Part shown: in pieces, positions 18,470 through 26,753 of the stretch
Numbering within the stretch: the stretch's first letter is position 1
How the letters are laid out: every line of letters starts with the position of its first letter
DNA from: Streptomyces tendae
Lineage (GTDB): Bacteria; Actinomycetota; Actinomycetes; Streptomycetales; Streptomycetaceae
NCBI RefSeq assembly: GCF_008632955.1
Contig: NZ_CP043959.1
Location: 5,208,001 to 5,272,000 of the forward strand
DNA length: 64,000 nt
Direction: 5' to 3'
Made by a program: the position numbers and the translations under genes
The notes under the pieces: model-generated
What the model saw: only the letters and a program-made list of their open reading frames with translations
The model's database searches: none
Told to the model about the DNA's origin: nothing

Positions 18470-19240
18470 TCACGCCTCGGCGGCCTCACGCGCCTCACCG
18501 AGCACATGAAGCTGCGTGGCCACGGAGTGGAACGCGTCGAGTTCGGCCGCGGCGGCCTCCAGCTTCAGCAGCGCCTCCAGGGCGCCGGGCTCGGTGTCGA
18601 CGAGCACGCCGGGGACCAGGTCGGCGAAGACCCGCACGCCGTGCACGGCGCCGACGTCCAGGCCCGCGCCGCGCACCAGCGCGGTGAGCTGGTCGGCGGT
18701 GAAGCGGCGCGGCACGGGGTCGCCGGTGCCCCATCGGCCGTTCGGGTCGTCGAGCGCCTGCCGGGCCTCCGTGAAGTGCCCGGCGAGGGCGCGGGCGAGC
18801 ACCGCGCCGCCCAGGCCGGCGGCGAGCAGGCTGAGGACGCCTCCGGGGCGCAGGGCGGCCACCGTGTTGCGCACGCCCTCCGCCGGGTCGTCGACGTACT
18901 CCAGGACGCCGTGGCACAGCACGACGTCGTAGCCGCCGCGCTCGGCGACGTCGAAGAGGCCGCGGGCGTCGCCCTGGACGCCGTGGACCCGGTCCGCGAC
19001 GCCCTCCTCGGCGGCCCGGCGTTCGAGGGCGAACAGGGCGTTGGGGCTGGGGTCGACGACGGTGACCCGGTGGCCGAGCCGGGCGAGGGGCACGGCGAAG
19101 TTGCCGCTGCCGCCGCCGGTGTCGAGGACGTCCAGGGCCTGCCGTCCGGTGGCCTTGACCCGGCGTTCCAGGGCGTCCTGGAGGACGTCCCAGACAACGG
19201 CGGTACGGAGAGCGGCGCGGGGGCGCATCGGGTCCGACAC
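18470..19240 (-). CDS. Class I SAM-dependent methyltransferase
   Basis: Protein of 256 residues with a Rossmann-type methyltransferase fold. Motif I is VLDTGGGSGNFAVPLA, the acidic motif II end is VTVVDPSPNALFALE, and YDVVLCHGVLEYVDDP contains the post-II strand. LRPGGVLSLL is motif III. The C-terminal half is closest in feel to the CmoA/UbiE-like group, but the substrate cannot be read from sequence. GTG at 19240 follows GAGGAG by 8 nt and is preferred to the GTG eight codons upstream. The next gene on this strand starts 136 bp away. Confidence 0.88.
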   Translation of the reverse strand: MSDPMRPRAALRTAVVWDVLQDALERRVKATGRQALDVLDTGGGSGNFAVPLARLGHRVTVVDPSPNALFALERRAAEEGVADRVHGVQGDARGLFDVAERGGYDVVLCHGVLEYVDDPAEGVRNTVAALRPGGVLSLLAAGLGGAVLARALAGHFTEARQALDDPNGRWGTGDPVPRRFTADQLTALVRGAGLDVGAVHGVRVFADLVPGVLVDTEPGALEALLKLEAAAAELDAFHSVATQLHVLGEAREAAEA

Positions 19241-19376
19241 GGTGGTGACTCCTCGGCGGGGCACCGCCTGGGGTGGGGCGGGGCGAGCGGATTTCAGGCG
19301 CTCTCCACCCTATGGCCTGGGGAGCGGCCGCCGGTCACCCGGTGGCGGCCTGCCCGAGGGCGCCCCGTCCGCCCGG

Positions 19377-19940
19377 TCAGCCCGCGTCGGGCAGGTCCCC
19401 GCGCGGGGTGGTGTCCGGGCCGTCCTGGTCGGGGCGGGGCTGGGGCAGGACCGGCTGGAGCACCAGCGTCCGCTCCACCAGGCGGAGGAACATCGCCACG
19501 TCCCGGATCAGGTCGTCGGCGTCCCGGACGGTCGCCGCGCCCTGGATGCCGGCCTCGGCGCGGGCCCGGCGCTGCGCCCCGGAGGCGAAGAGGGCGCTCC
19601 ACTCGGCGAGTTCGGGCGCGATCTCGGGAAGCACCTCCCAGGCACTTCGTATCTTGGCCCGCGCCCGGGGCGAGGTCTCGGGCCTGCCGCGGGCGGCGAG
19701 GACGGCGGCGGCCGTGCGCAGGGCGGCGAGGTGGGCCGTCGCGTAGCGCTCGTTGGGGGTGTCGAGGACGGCGGCCTCGTCGAGTCCGGCACGGGCCTGG
19801 GCGAGCAGGTCGAGGGCGGCGGGCGGGGCCGCGGCGCGGCGCAGCACGGGGTGGATGTCGCTCGCCGGGCCGTGGTTCAGTGAGGGGGCAGGGCCGGCTG
19901 CGCGGCGCCGACGGGCGGCGGCTGCGGACGAGTGGGCCAT
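19377..19940 (-). CDS. SAV_6107-type (HEPN-like) protein
   Basis: All-helical protein of 187 residues with a basic N-terminus (RRRR at 11-14) and a core running from LDLLAQARAGLDEAAVL to the LRLVERTLVL segment. It resembles the conserved actinobacterial group annotated as SAV_6107-family HEPN proteins. I do not see the Arg-x4-6-His active motif of HEPN ribonucleases, so nuclease activity is not supported. ATG 19940 sits behind a perfect AGGAGG. It runs divergently from the ATPase gene, sharing about 150 bp of spacer. Confidence 0.65.
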   Translation of the reverse strand: MAHSSAAAARRRRAAGPAPSLNHGPASDIHPVLRRAAAPPAALDLLAQARAGLDEAAVLDTPNERYATAHLAALRTAAAVLAARGRPETSPRARAKIRSAWEVLPEIAPELAEWSALFASGAQRRARAEAGIQGAATVRDADDLIRDVAMFLRLVERTLVLQPVLPQPRPDQDGPDTTPRGDLPDAG

Positions 19941-20040
19941 GACGAACCTCCTGTCGTCTTCGTGACGGCACGCCATGAGGCAAGTGCCGTATGTGCACAT
20001 CGTGCGGTATGGCACTGACAATCCGTTCTGACCTGCGGCG

Positions 20041-20087
20041 TTGCCTCGTTCGCCCGTTCGAGCTAACTTTTGCACTGACCAGTCAGT
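20041..20087 (+). promoter_or_regulatory. Promoter with overlapping TetR-type operator
   Basis: TTGCCT (20041-20046), a 17-bp spacer and TAACTT (20064-20069) form a vegetative-type promoter. Just behind the -10 box, over the expected start point, lies the palindrome ACTGAC-CA-GTCAGT (20074-20087). A half-site GCACTGAC also occurs at 20022-20029. The last gene of the operon encodes a TetR repressor, so autoregulation through this site is likely. Confidence 0.6.
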
Positions 20088-20091
20088 TCAA

Positions 20092-21045
20092 ATGTTCCAG
20101 GGGGAGCACGTGGACGATCCGAGCGGACTCGCCGTCACGGCCGACGGCCTCGGCCTGAAGGGACCACGGGGGTGGGCGTTCCGCGACGTCTCGGTCGACG
20201 CGGGGCCCGGGGCGCTGATCGCGGTGGTGGGGCCGTCCGGCACCGGACGCACCTGCCTGCTGCTCGCGCTCACCGGGCGGATGCGGCCGACGGAGGGGCG
20301 GGCCGTCGTCGGCGGGCGGGAACTGCCCCGGCGCATGGCCGCCGTACGCCGCCGCAGCGCGCTGGCGCACGTCACCGGTGTGACCGACCTCGACCCGGCC
20401 CTCACCGTGGCCGAGCACCTACGCGAACAGGAGCTGCTGCGCCGCCGCTTCGGCGGCGCCCTCCCCCGGCCCCGGCAGCTGCTGCGCCCGCGCGGTGAGC
20501 GCCGGCGGGAGCGGCGCCGGCACATCGACGAGGCGCTGGCCGCCGCCGGGCTCGACCTCGCCGCCCTGCCCAAGGGCGGGCGGACCGCCGTACGGGATCT
20601 GGAGCGGGTGGAGGCGCTGCGGCTGTCGCTGGCGCTGGCGTTGCTGGGGCGGCCCCGGCTGCTCGGGGTGGACGACACCGATCTGAAGCTGTCGTCCGCC
20701 GAGCGGGAGGAGGTGTGGGCCCTGCTGCGGTCCGTCGCCGCCACCGGTGTCACCGTGCTGGCCGTGTGCAGCGAGCCCCCGGCCGACGCGGTCGTGGTCC
20801 GTACGGCCACCACCCGTACGGCCACCACCCTTCCGACCCCGGCGGACCAAGCGGCCGGACCGGCCGAACCGGCCGATGGCCGCGACGCGGGGGCCGAGAA
20901 GCCCGCCGCACCCACGGAGTCCGCCGCGCACGCCGGAACCGCCGAGTCCGCCGGCACCGACCACCCTCACCGGGACCACGCCCAGGACGACCACGACGCG
21001 AAGGAGGCGGCGGTCGATGCGCTCGCCGAAACTGGCCGCTCTTGA
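20092..21045 (+). CDS. Degenerate ABC-type ATP-binding protein
   Basis: ABC ATPase-like protein of 317 residues. The Walker A is GPSGTGRT (47-54), with Arg53 replacing the essential lysine. The Walker B region reads LLGVDDTD (191-198), without the usual Asp-Glu pair, and no LSGGQ signature is visible where the sequence reads AVRDLERVEAL. After about residue 230 the chain is low-complexity (Ala, Thr, Asp, His, Glu) and probably disordered. ATG 20092 or GTG 20110 (3 nt after GGGGGAG) may be the start. It overlaps the YhgE/Pip gene by 29 bp. It may bind but not readily hydrolyse ATP. Confidence 0.8.
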   Translation: MFQGEHVDDPSGLAVTADGLGLKGPRGWAFRDVSVDAGPGALIAVVGPSGTGRTCLLLALTGRMRPTEGRAVVGGRELPRRMAAVRRRSALAHVTGVTDLDPALTVAEHLREQELLRRRFGGALPRPRQLLRPRGERRRERRRHIDEALAAAGLDLAALPKGGRTAVRDLERVEALRLSLALALLGRPRLLGVDDTDLKLSSAEREEVWALLRSVAATGVTVLAVCSEPPADAVVVRTATTRTATTLPTPADQAAGPAEPADGRDAGAEKPAAPTESAAHAGTAESAGTDHPHRDHAQDDHDAKEAAVDALAETGRS

Positions 21046-23101
21046 GCTCCGGCGCTTCGGCCGGGGCACCCTGCCGCGCGCGGCCCTCGTCGCCCTGCTG
21101 GTGCTGCCGCTGCTCTACGGCGCCCTGTACCTGTGGTCGTTCTGGGACCCGTACGGCAGGCTGGACCGGATCCCGGTGGCCCTGGTCAACGAGGACGAGG
21201 GGGCGAGCGCGAACGGCAGGAGGATCGCCGCGGGCGACGACATCACCGAGGGGCTCCGCGACAGCTCCACCTTCGACTGGCGTGAGGTGAGCGAGGAGGA
21301 GGCCCGGCGCGGCGTCGAGGACGGCAGGTACTACCTGTCGCTGACCGTGCCCGCCGACTTCAGCCGCCGTATCGCCTCCAGCTCGGGCGACACCCCGGAG
21401 TCGGGCGCCCTCCAGGTGCGCACCAACGACGCGAACAACTACATCGTCGGGCAGATCTCCCGGACGGTGTTCGGCGAGGTGCGCCGGGCGGCGTCCACGA
21501 AGACCTCGCGGTCCTTCCTGGACCAGATCTTCGTGTCGTTCTCCGACATCCACGGCGAGACGGTGAAGGCGGCGCAGGGCGCCGACAAGCTGAACGGAGG
21601 CATCGGGAAGGCCGAGAAGGGCTCCCAGGACCTCGTCGACGGCCTGAAGGACGCCCGCTCGGGCAGCGGCAAGCTGTCCCAGGGCCTGAAGGACCTGCAC
21701 AAGGGCGCGGGCTCCCTGGAGGACGGCTCCGGGAAGGTCGCGGACGGCACGCGCCGGCTCGCCGAGAAGGTGAACGCGCTGAACGCCGAGGCGGGCCCGT
21801 TCCTGAAGGACAACGAGAAGGCCATCGGCGCGACGGCCCGCTTCGTCGCCGATTCGGCGGGACGGCTCCGCGACGACCTGGACACGCTGGAGGAGAGGGC
21901 GCCGGCCGCCGCGAAGGACGCCCGGGAGGCGTCCGCGACCATGGACGCGCTGTACCGGGAGCGCTGCGAGGACGCCGACGAGCCCGACCCCGCCTGCGCG
22001 GACCTGAAGAAGGCCCAGGAGGCGGTCGCCACCGCCTCGGACGTCGCCACCGACGTCGGCGCGCTGGTCACCGGACACCGGGCCGACCTGAAGAAGCTCG
22101 ACGGGCAGCTCGCCACCCTGGAGAAGCAGGCGCGGACGCTCGCGAAGCGCGCGCCGCACCTCTCCGAGGACCTGGAGGACGCCGTCGGCAGGATCAACAA
22201 GCTGAACACCGGCGCCGGCAAGGTCGCCGCCGGGGCGAAGAAGCTTAACAAGGGGCTCGCCACCGCCGAGACCGGCGCCCGGAAGCTGGACAAGGGCGTC
22301 GGTGAGCTGAAGACGGGCGCGGACGACCTCAGCGGTGGGCTCTTCAAGCTCGTCGAGGGGTCCGAGGAGCTCGCCGGCGGCCTGCACGAGGGCGCCGAGA
22401 AGATCCCCGACTACGACGAGCGGGACCGCGACGTGCGCACCGACGTGATGGCCGACCCGGTGCGGCTGGTCTCCAGCGACCTGCACAAGGCGCCCAACTA
22501 CGGCACCGGTTTCGCCCCGTACTTCATCCCGCTGTCGCTGTGGGTGGGCGCGATGGTGGCGTACATGCTGATCGCGCCGATGAACCGGCGGGCGCTCGCG
22601 GCGGGCGCCTCCGCCTGGCGGATCGCGCTGGCGGGCTGGCTGCCGGTGGTGGCGATCGGGGTGCTGCAGACGGCGGCGCTGATGTCGGTGCTGCACTGGG
22701 CGCTCGGGCTGCAGATGGCGCGGGCGGCCGGCACGGTGGGCTTCCTGTTCCTGGTGACGGCGTGCTTCGCGGCGATCGTGCAGTGGCTGAACGCGCGCTT
22801 CGGCGCGGCCGGACGGATCCTGGTGCTCGCGCTGCTGATGCTCCAGCTGACCTCGGCGGGCGGCACGTACCCCGTCCAGACCAGTCCGGCGTTCTTCAAC
22901 GCCCTGCATCCGTTCCTGCCGATGACGCATGTCGTGGAGGCGCTGCGGCGGCTCGTCACGGGCGGCGGCCTGGAACCGGTGTGGCTGGCCTGCGCGGTGC
23001 TGGCGGCCTTCACGGCCGGCGCGCTCGCGCTGACCGCGCTGTCGGCCCGCCGCAAGCAGGTCTGGACGCTCGACCGGCTGCACCCGGAGCTGAGCCTGTG
23101 A
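21017..23101 (+). CDS. YhgE/Pip-family membrane protein
   Basis: Protein of 694 residues of the YhgE/Pip family, related to ABC-2 permeases and to phage infection protein. There is one membrane helix near 20-40 and then a long extracellular stalk with repeated motifs of the type KLNxG, LxDGxxKL and AxKLxxG, probably coiled coil. About five membrane segments follow from residue 505 on, ending in HPFLPMTHVVEALRRL, typical of the family. An AAGGAGG site 9 nt before ATG 21017 fixes the start. Export of lipids, drugs or proteins is plausible but undetermined. The TetR gene overlaps or follows directly. Confidence 0.9.
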   Translation: MRSPKLAALELRRFGRGTLPRAALVALLVLPLLYGALYLWSFWDPYGRLDRIPVALVNEDEGASANGRRIAAGDDITEGLRDSSTFDWREVSEEEARRGVEDGRYYLSLTVPADFSRRIASSSGDTPESGALQVRTNDANNYIVGQISRTVFGEVRRAASTKTSRSFLDQIFVSFSDIHGETVKAAQGADKLNGGIGKAEKGSQDLVDGLKDARSGSGKLSQGLKDLHKGAGSLEDGSGKVADGTRRLAEKVNALNAEAGPFLKDNEKAIGATARFVADSAGRLRDDLDTLEERAPAAAKDAREASATMDALYRERCEDADEPDPACADLKKAQEAVATASDVATDVGALVTGHRADLKKLDGQLATLEKQARTLAKRAPHLSEDLEDAVGRINKLNTGAGKVAAGAKKLNKGLATAETGARKLDKGVGELKTGADDLSGGLFKLVEGSEELAGGLHEGAEKIPDYDERDRDVRTDVMADPVRLVSSDLHKAPNYGTGFAPYFIPLSLWVGAMVAYMLIAPMNRRALAAGASAWRIALAGWLPVVAIGVLQTAALMSVLHWALGLQMARAAGTVGFLFLVTACFAAIVQWLNARFGAAGRILVLALLMLQLTSAGGTYPVQTSPAFFNALHPFLPMTHVVEALRRLVTGGGLEPVWLACAVLAAFTAGALALTALSARRKQVWTLDRLHPELSL

Positions 23102-23136
23102 ACGGACCGGCCGGCGCTCCTGTGAGAATCGGGGCC

Positions 23137-23766
23137 ATGGAACGCAGCAGCACCACGCCGGGCGGCAGTGCCCGCCGCGAGGCCACCCGGCAGAAGCTCT
23201 ACGAGGCGGCCGTCACCCTCATCGCCGAGCAGGGGTTCTCCGCCACCACCGTGGACGAGATCGCCGAGCGGGCGGGCGTCGCGAAGGGCACCGTCTACTA
23301 CAACTTCGCGAGCAAGTCCGTCCTCTTCGAGGAGCTGCTGCGGCACGGGGTCGGTCTGCTGACCGCCTCGCTGCGGGAGGCGGCCGAGCGCACGGCCCGG
23401 GAGGGGCGCGGCAAGGTCGACGCCCTGGACGCCATGATCCACGCGGGGCTGGTGTTCATCGACCGGTATCCGGCCTTCACCCAGCTGTACGTGGCCGAGC
23501 TGTGGCGCACCAACCGGGCCTGGCAGTCCACGCTGATGGTGGTGCGACAGCAGGCCGTGGCGGTGGTCGAGGGCGTGCTGCGCGAGGGAGTGGCGGCCGG
23601 CGAGTTCAGCGAGGAGATCGACGTCCCGCTGACGGCCGCGGCGCTGGTGGGCATGGTGCTGGTGGCGGCGCTTGACTGGAAGTCGTTCCAGCCGGAGCGC
23701 TCGCTGGACGACGTGCACGCGGCCCTGTCCCGGCTGCTGCAGGGGCGGGTCAGCGGCCGCCGCTGA
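23137..23766 (+). CDS. TetR-family transcriptional regulator
   Basis: Regulator of 209 residues. The N-terminal helix-turn-helix is standard: TRQKLYEAAVTLIAEQGFSA, then TTVDEIAERAGVAKGTVYYNF (37-57). The C-terminal ligand domain (about 75-205) is variable and gives no ligand. ATG 23137 is chosen; GTG 23098, overlapping the YhgE/Pip stop as GTGA, is in frame and would add 13 residues. As the last gene of the operon it probably represses the promoter at 20041-20087. Confidence 0.93.
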   Translation: MERSSTTPGGSARREATRQKLYEAAVTLIAEQGFSATTVDEIAERAGVAKGTVYYNFASKSVLFEELLRHGVGLLTASLREAAERTAREGRGKVDALDAMIHAGLVFIDRYPAFTQLYVAELWRTNRAWQSTLMVVRQQAVAVVEGVLREGVAAGEFSEEIDVPLTAAALVGMVLVAALDWKSFQPERSLDDVHAALSRLLQGRVSGRR

Positions 23767-24194
23767 CGTCCGCCGCGGACGTGAAGGTGCCGGTCCGGCG
23801 GTGGCCGCGTCCCCCGCGGGCCACCGGGCGGACCGGCGCCTCCTGTTCCCCCGTACGTCCCCCCGTGTGGAACCCCCGTTCACGGTCGTTCCCCCGGGTT
23901 CCCCCGTGCCTCGCTCCCGCCGGTGGTGCCGGCGGAAGGAGCGGATCGCGGGCCAGGCTCCCGTTCCGGCGCCCCGTGCCGCCGGTGCCGGGAGGCCGTG
24001 CCCCTCTCCGTGGTCTCCACTCTCCCGTTCCCGCGGGTCCGGACCCATCCGCCGCCGTACTCATCTCGCCGGCTGGGTACCGGTACTCACCCCTGCGCAC
24101 CGGGGCCCATCACGGCGTGCGGCCGGACGGTCGTCCGACGGGGGTGCGGGTACTCGGGGACGGGCCCTGAGCAGGGGCGGATAAAGTCCCTGAC
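23767..24194. other. Gene-free spacer
   Basis: About 430 bp with no convincing gene on either strand. The middle part is rich in runs of C, with TTCCCCCG-like words repeated between about 23845 and 23910. A -10 box at the right end serves the next gene. I see no hairpin strong enough to call a terminator. Confidence 0.6.
24182..24187 (+). promoter_or_regulatory. -10 box placing transcription start on the ATG
   Basis: TAAAGT ends 7 nt before the ATG of the CrtI-like gene and no ribosome site is present in between. The message is therefore probably leaderless. No clear -35 box is seen. Confidence 0.5.
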
Positions 24195-25682
24195 ATGGCA
24201 CGGATTGCGGTGATCGGCGCCGGGATGGGCGCGCTGGCGGCCGCCGCCCGGCTGGCCGTCGCGGGCCACCGGGTGGCGGTGTACGAGCGGACGGAGACGT
24301 ACGGCGGTGCGCTGCGCCGCCGGGAGCGGGACGGGTTCGCCTTCGACACCGGGCCGGGGCTGCTGCCGCTGCCCGCCGTCTACCGCGACCTGTTCGTGAA
24401 GACCGGCCGGGAGCCGCTGGAGGAGTGCGTCGAGCTGGTCCAGGCCGACCCGTCGTCGCACCACGTCTTCGCGGACGGCACGCGGGTGTCCCTGCCGAAC
24501 GCCTCCCGCGCGGGGGTGGTCTCCGCGCTGGAGGAGGCCCTCGGCGCGGACGCGGCGCGGCGCTGGGGCGACTTCCTGGTGCGGGCCCGCGAGGCCTGGG
24601 ACCGGGCGCGCCGCCCGCTGCTGGAGGAGCCCCTGTGGCCCAACTGGGAGGTGCTGGCAGGGCGTGAGCCCTACCCGGCGGTCCCGCACCGCCGGCTGCT
24701 GCGCACGCGCCGGGCGGCCACGCTGGCCGAGGTCGGCGACCGGGAGCTGCGCGACCCGCGACTGCGGGCCCTGCTGGAGAGCCACGCCCTGGCGTTCGGG
24801 CTGGACCCCCGGCACACCCCGGCGAGCGCGGCGGTGCTGCCGTACATGGAACACGCCTTCGGCACCTGGTACGTGCGCGGCGGCCTGCGGGAGCTGGCGC
24901 GGGCGGTGTACGAGCGGTGCGTGGCCCGCCGGGTGGAGTTCCACTTCGGCGCGGAGGTGACCGGGGTGCGGGAGAAGGACGGGCGGGCCGCGGGCGTGGA
25001 ACTCGCCGACGGCACCGTGGTGGAGGCGGACCTGGTGGTGGCGGGCGTCGACCCCGGGGTGCTGGAGCGGCTGTGCGGCACCCGGCTGCGCGGGGAGGGC
25101 GACGTGCCCGCCCGGCGGGGCGGGGCGAGCCGGGTGACGGTGCTGATGGCACTGCGCGGCGGGCGTCCGGCGGGAACCCCGCACCGCACGGTCGTGCACA
25201 CCCGGGACCGCGCGGCGGAGCTGGAGGCGCTGTCCGGTGCGGCCGGCCTGCCCGCAGAGCCCACGGTGGCGGTGCTGCGGCCGGACGACCCGGCGCTGGT
25301 CCCGGACGCCGGCCACGAGGCGGTGACGGTGACGGCGGCGGTGCCCGCCGGGACGGCCGGCGCCGAGGAGTGCACGGAGCGGATGGTCGCGGCGGCCGGG
25401 CGCGCGGTGCCGGACCTGCGGGACCGCCTGCTGTGGCACGAGGTGCGCACGCCCGCCGACGTCGCCCGGGAGACGGGCGCGGAGGGCGGCGCGGTGCCGG
25501 TGCCGGCGCTCGCCGCGGCCGACGGCCGTTTCCTGCACGCCGCCAACAGCACACGCCTGCCTGGACTGTTCACGGTGGGTGGCTGGTCGCACCCCGGCGG
25601 TGGACTGCCGCACGCCGGGATGTCGGGGGCCCTGGTGGCCGGACTCGTCGTGGAGGGGCCGGAGTTCCGCGGTTCGCAGTGA
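24195..25682 (+). CDS. CrtI-like FAD-dependent oxidoreductase
   Basis: Flavoprotein of 495 residues in the phytoene desaturase/carotenoid isomerase superfamily. The N-terminal dinucleotide fold IAVIGAGMGALAAAARL is followed by YGGALRRRERDGFAFDTGPGL, typical of CrtI relatives. The C-terminal FAD-binding stretch is LFTVGGWSHPGGGLPHAGMSGALVAGL. No other carotenoid genes lie nearby, so the substrate is unknown; it may be an isoprenoid or something else. It is flanked by convergent transcription from the Tyr-rich membrane protein gene. Confidence 0.88.
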   Translation: MARIAVIGAGMGALAAAARLAVAGHRVAVYERTETYGGALRRRERDGFAFDTGPGLLPLPAVYRDLFVKTGREPLEECVELVQADPSSHHVFADGTRVSLPNASRAGVVSALEEALGADAARRWGDFLVRAREAWDRARRPLLEEPLWPNWEVLAGREPYPAVPHRRLLRTRRAATLAEVGDRELRDPRLRALLESHALAFGLDPRHTPASAAVLPYMEHAFGTWYVRGGLRELARAVYERCVARRVEFHFGAEVTGVREKDGRAAGVELADGTVVEADLVVAGVDPGVLERLCGTRLRGEGDVPARRGGASRVTVLMALRGGRPAGTPHRTVVHTRDRAAELEALSGAAGLPAEPTVAVLRPDDPALVPDAGHEAVTVTAAVPAGTAGAEECTERMVAAAGRAVPDLRDRLLWHEVRTPADVARETGAEGGAVPVPALAAADGRFLHAANSTRLPGLFTVGGWSHPGGGLPHAGMSGALVAGLVVEGPEFRGSQ

Positions 25683-25755
25683 ACCGGGGCCCGCACGCGC
25701 GGGGTTCGGGTGGCCGACGGTCCCCCCGAACAGGGCCGGCGGTGAAGCCGGCCGC

Positions 25756-26697
25756 TCAGTAGCGGTACTGCTCGTCGTACCCGTTGCCCTGGGTGCTCTG
25801 CGCCTGTCCGTCGCCCTGGTACGGATACTGCTGCTGCTCCGGCGGGAGTTCACCGCCGTAGGGGTCGTCGGTGCTGCGCTGCTGCGGCACCCACAGGCCG
25901 CCCGCCGGGGTCTCTCCGCCGTAACCGGCCGCCGCGTACGGGTCCTGGGCCGCGTAGCCCTGCTGGGCGTACTGCTGCGGGTCCGTGTAACCGGTGTCGT
26001 ACGTGCCCCCGCCGTACGTGGTGTTGCCGATGTACGGATCCGAGTACGCCGCGTACTGCTGGCCCGTGGTGTCGTAACCCTGCTGCTGGCCGTAACCGGA
26101 GTAGTCGTAGGCGTAGTTCTGGTCGGTGCCCTGGGCGGTCGCCGCGTACTGGTCCTGCGTCGCGTAGCCCTGGTCGCCGTAGACGCCGTAGGAACCGGTG
26201 TCGTCGGGCATCGGCTGCGGCTCGTAGACCGCGGTGGTCTCGGCGGCCTGCTGACGGTCCGCCGCCGGCGTGAAGACGTCGTCGCGCTCGTAGTCGTCGT
26301 CGGCGCCGTAACCGGCGGGCTCAGGGCGGGAGTCGAACGCGTCGACGTGACCGCCGGACGTGTCCGGGTCGCCTGCCTCCGGGCCCGGTTCGTCGTCACG
26401 GCCGCGACCGCGGCCCCGGCCGCCCTTGGCGGCGGACAGCATCGGCGCGTTGACCGCCCAGCCGGACTGGAAGCCGCGGCGGAACGACAGCGTGACGTAG
26501 GTCTGCCCGACGGCGAAGGCCGCGGCGCCCAGTCCGATGACGACGACCGACGGGATGAGCACGCCGAACACGACGCCGAGGAACCCGGCGAAGGCGAGCA
26601 GCCTCCAGCGCAGGCGCGCCTTGTACTGCAGCAGCACCTCACCCAGCAACCACAGCGCGACGATGCCGAACGCGATGTAGAGGACCGTCCAGCCCAT
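25756..26697 (-). CDS. Membrane protein with Tyr/Gln-rich low-complexity tail
   Basis: Protein of 313 residues. Two or three N-terminal hydrophobic segments (about 4-20, 33-50 and 53-70) carry a conserved RRGFQSGWAVNAPMLS segment. From about residue 105 the chain is low-complexity: first acidic and Gly/Asp-rich, then from about 170 dominated by Tyr, Gln, Gly, Thr and Ala with many short QQGY, YAAQDPY and YGGGTYDTGY units. The tail has almost no hydrophobic core and resembles prion-like domains. I recognise no enzymatic domain and assign no function. It is transcribed toward the CrtI-like gene. Confidence 0.85.
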   Translation of the reverse strand: MGWTVLYIAFGIVALWLLGEVLLQYKARLRWRLLAFAGFLGVVFGVLIPSVVVIGLGAAAFAVGQTYVTLSFRRGFQSGWAVNAPMLSAAKGGRGRGRGRDDEPGPEAGDPDTSGGHVDAFDSRPEPAGYGADDDYERDDVFTPAADRQQAAETTAVYEPQPMPDDTGSYGVYGDQGYATQDQYAATAQGTDQNYAYDYSGYGQQQGYDTTGQQYAAYSDPYIGNTTYGGGTYDTGYTDPQQYAQQGYAAQDPYAAAGYGGETPAGGLWVPQQRSTDDPYGGELPPEQQQYPYQGDGQAQSTQGNGYDEQYRY

Positions 26698-26753
26698 GTA
26701 CGCCCCTCTCCCAGTGGTCGTTACGCAGTGTGTCGTATGTGCGTGCGACCGGT

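Noticed and set aside
23767..24194. Small genes in the 430-bp spacer
   Set aside because: Frames there are short, Arg/Pro-rich shadows on both strands without ribosome sites.
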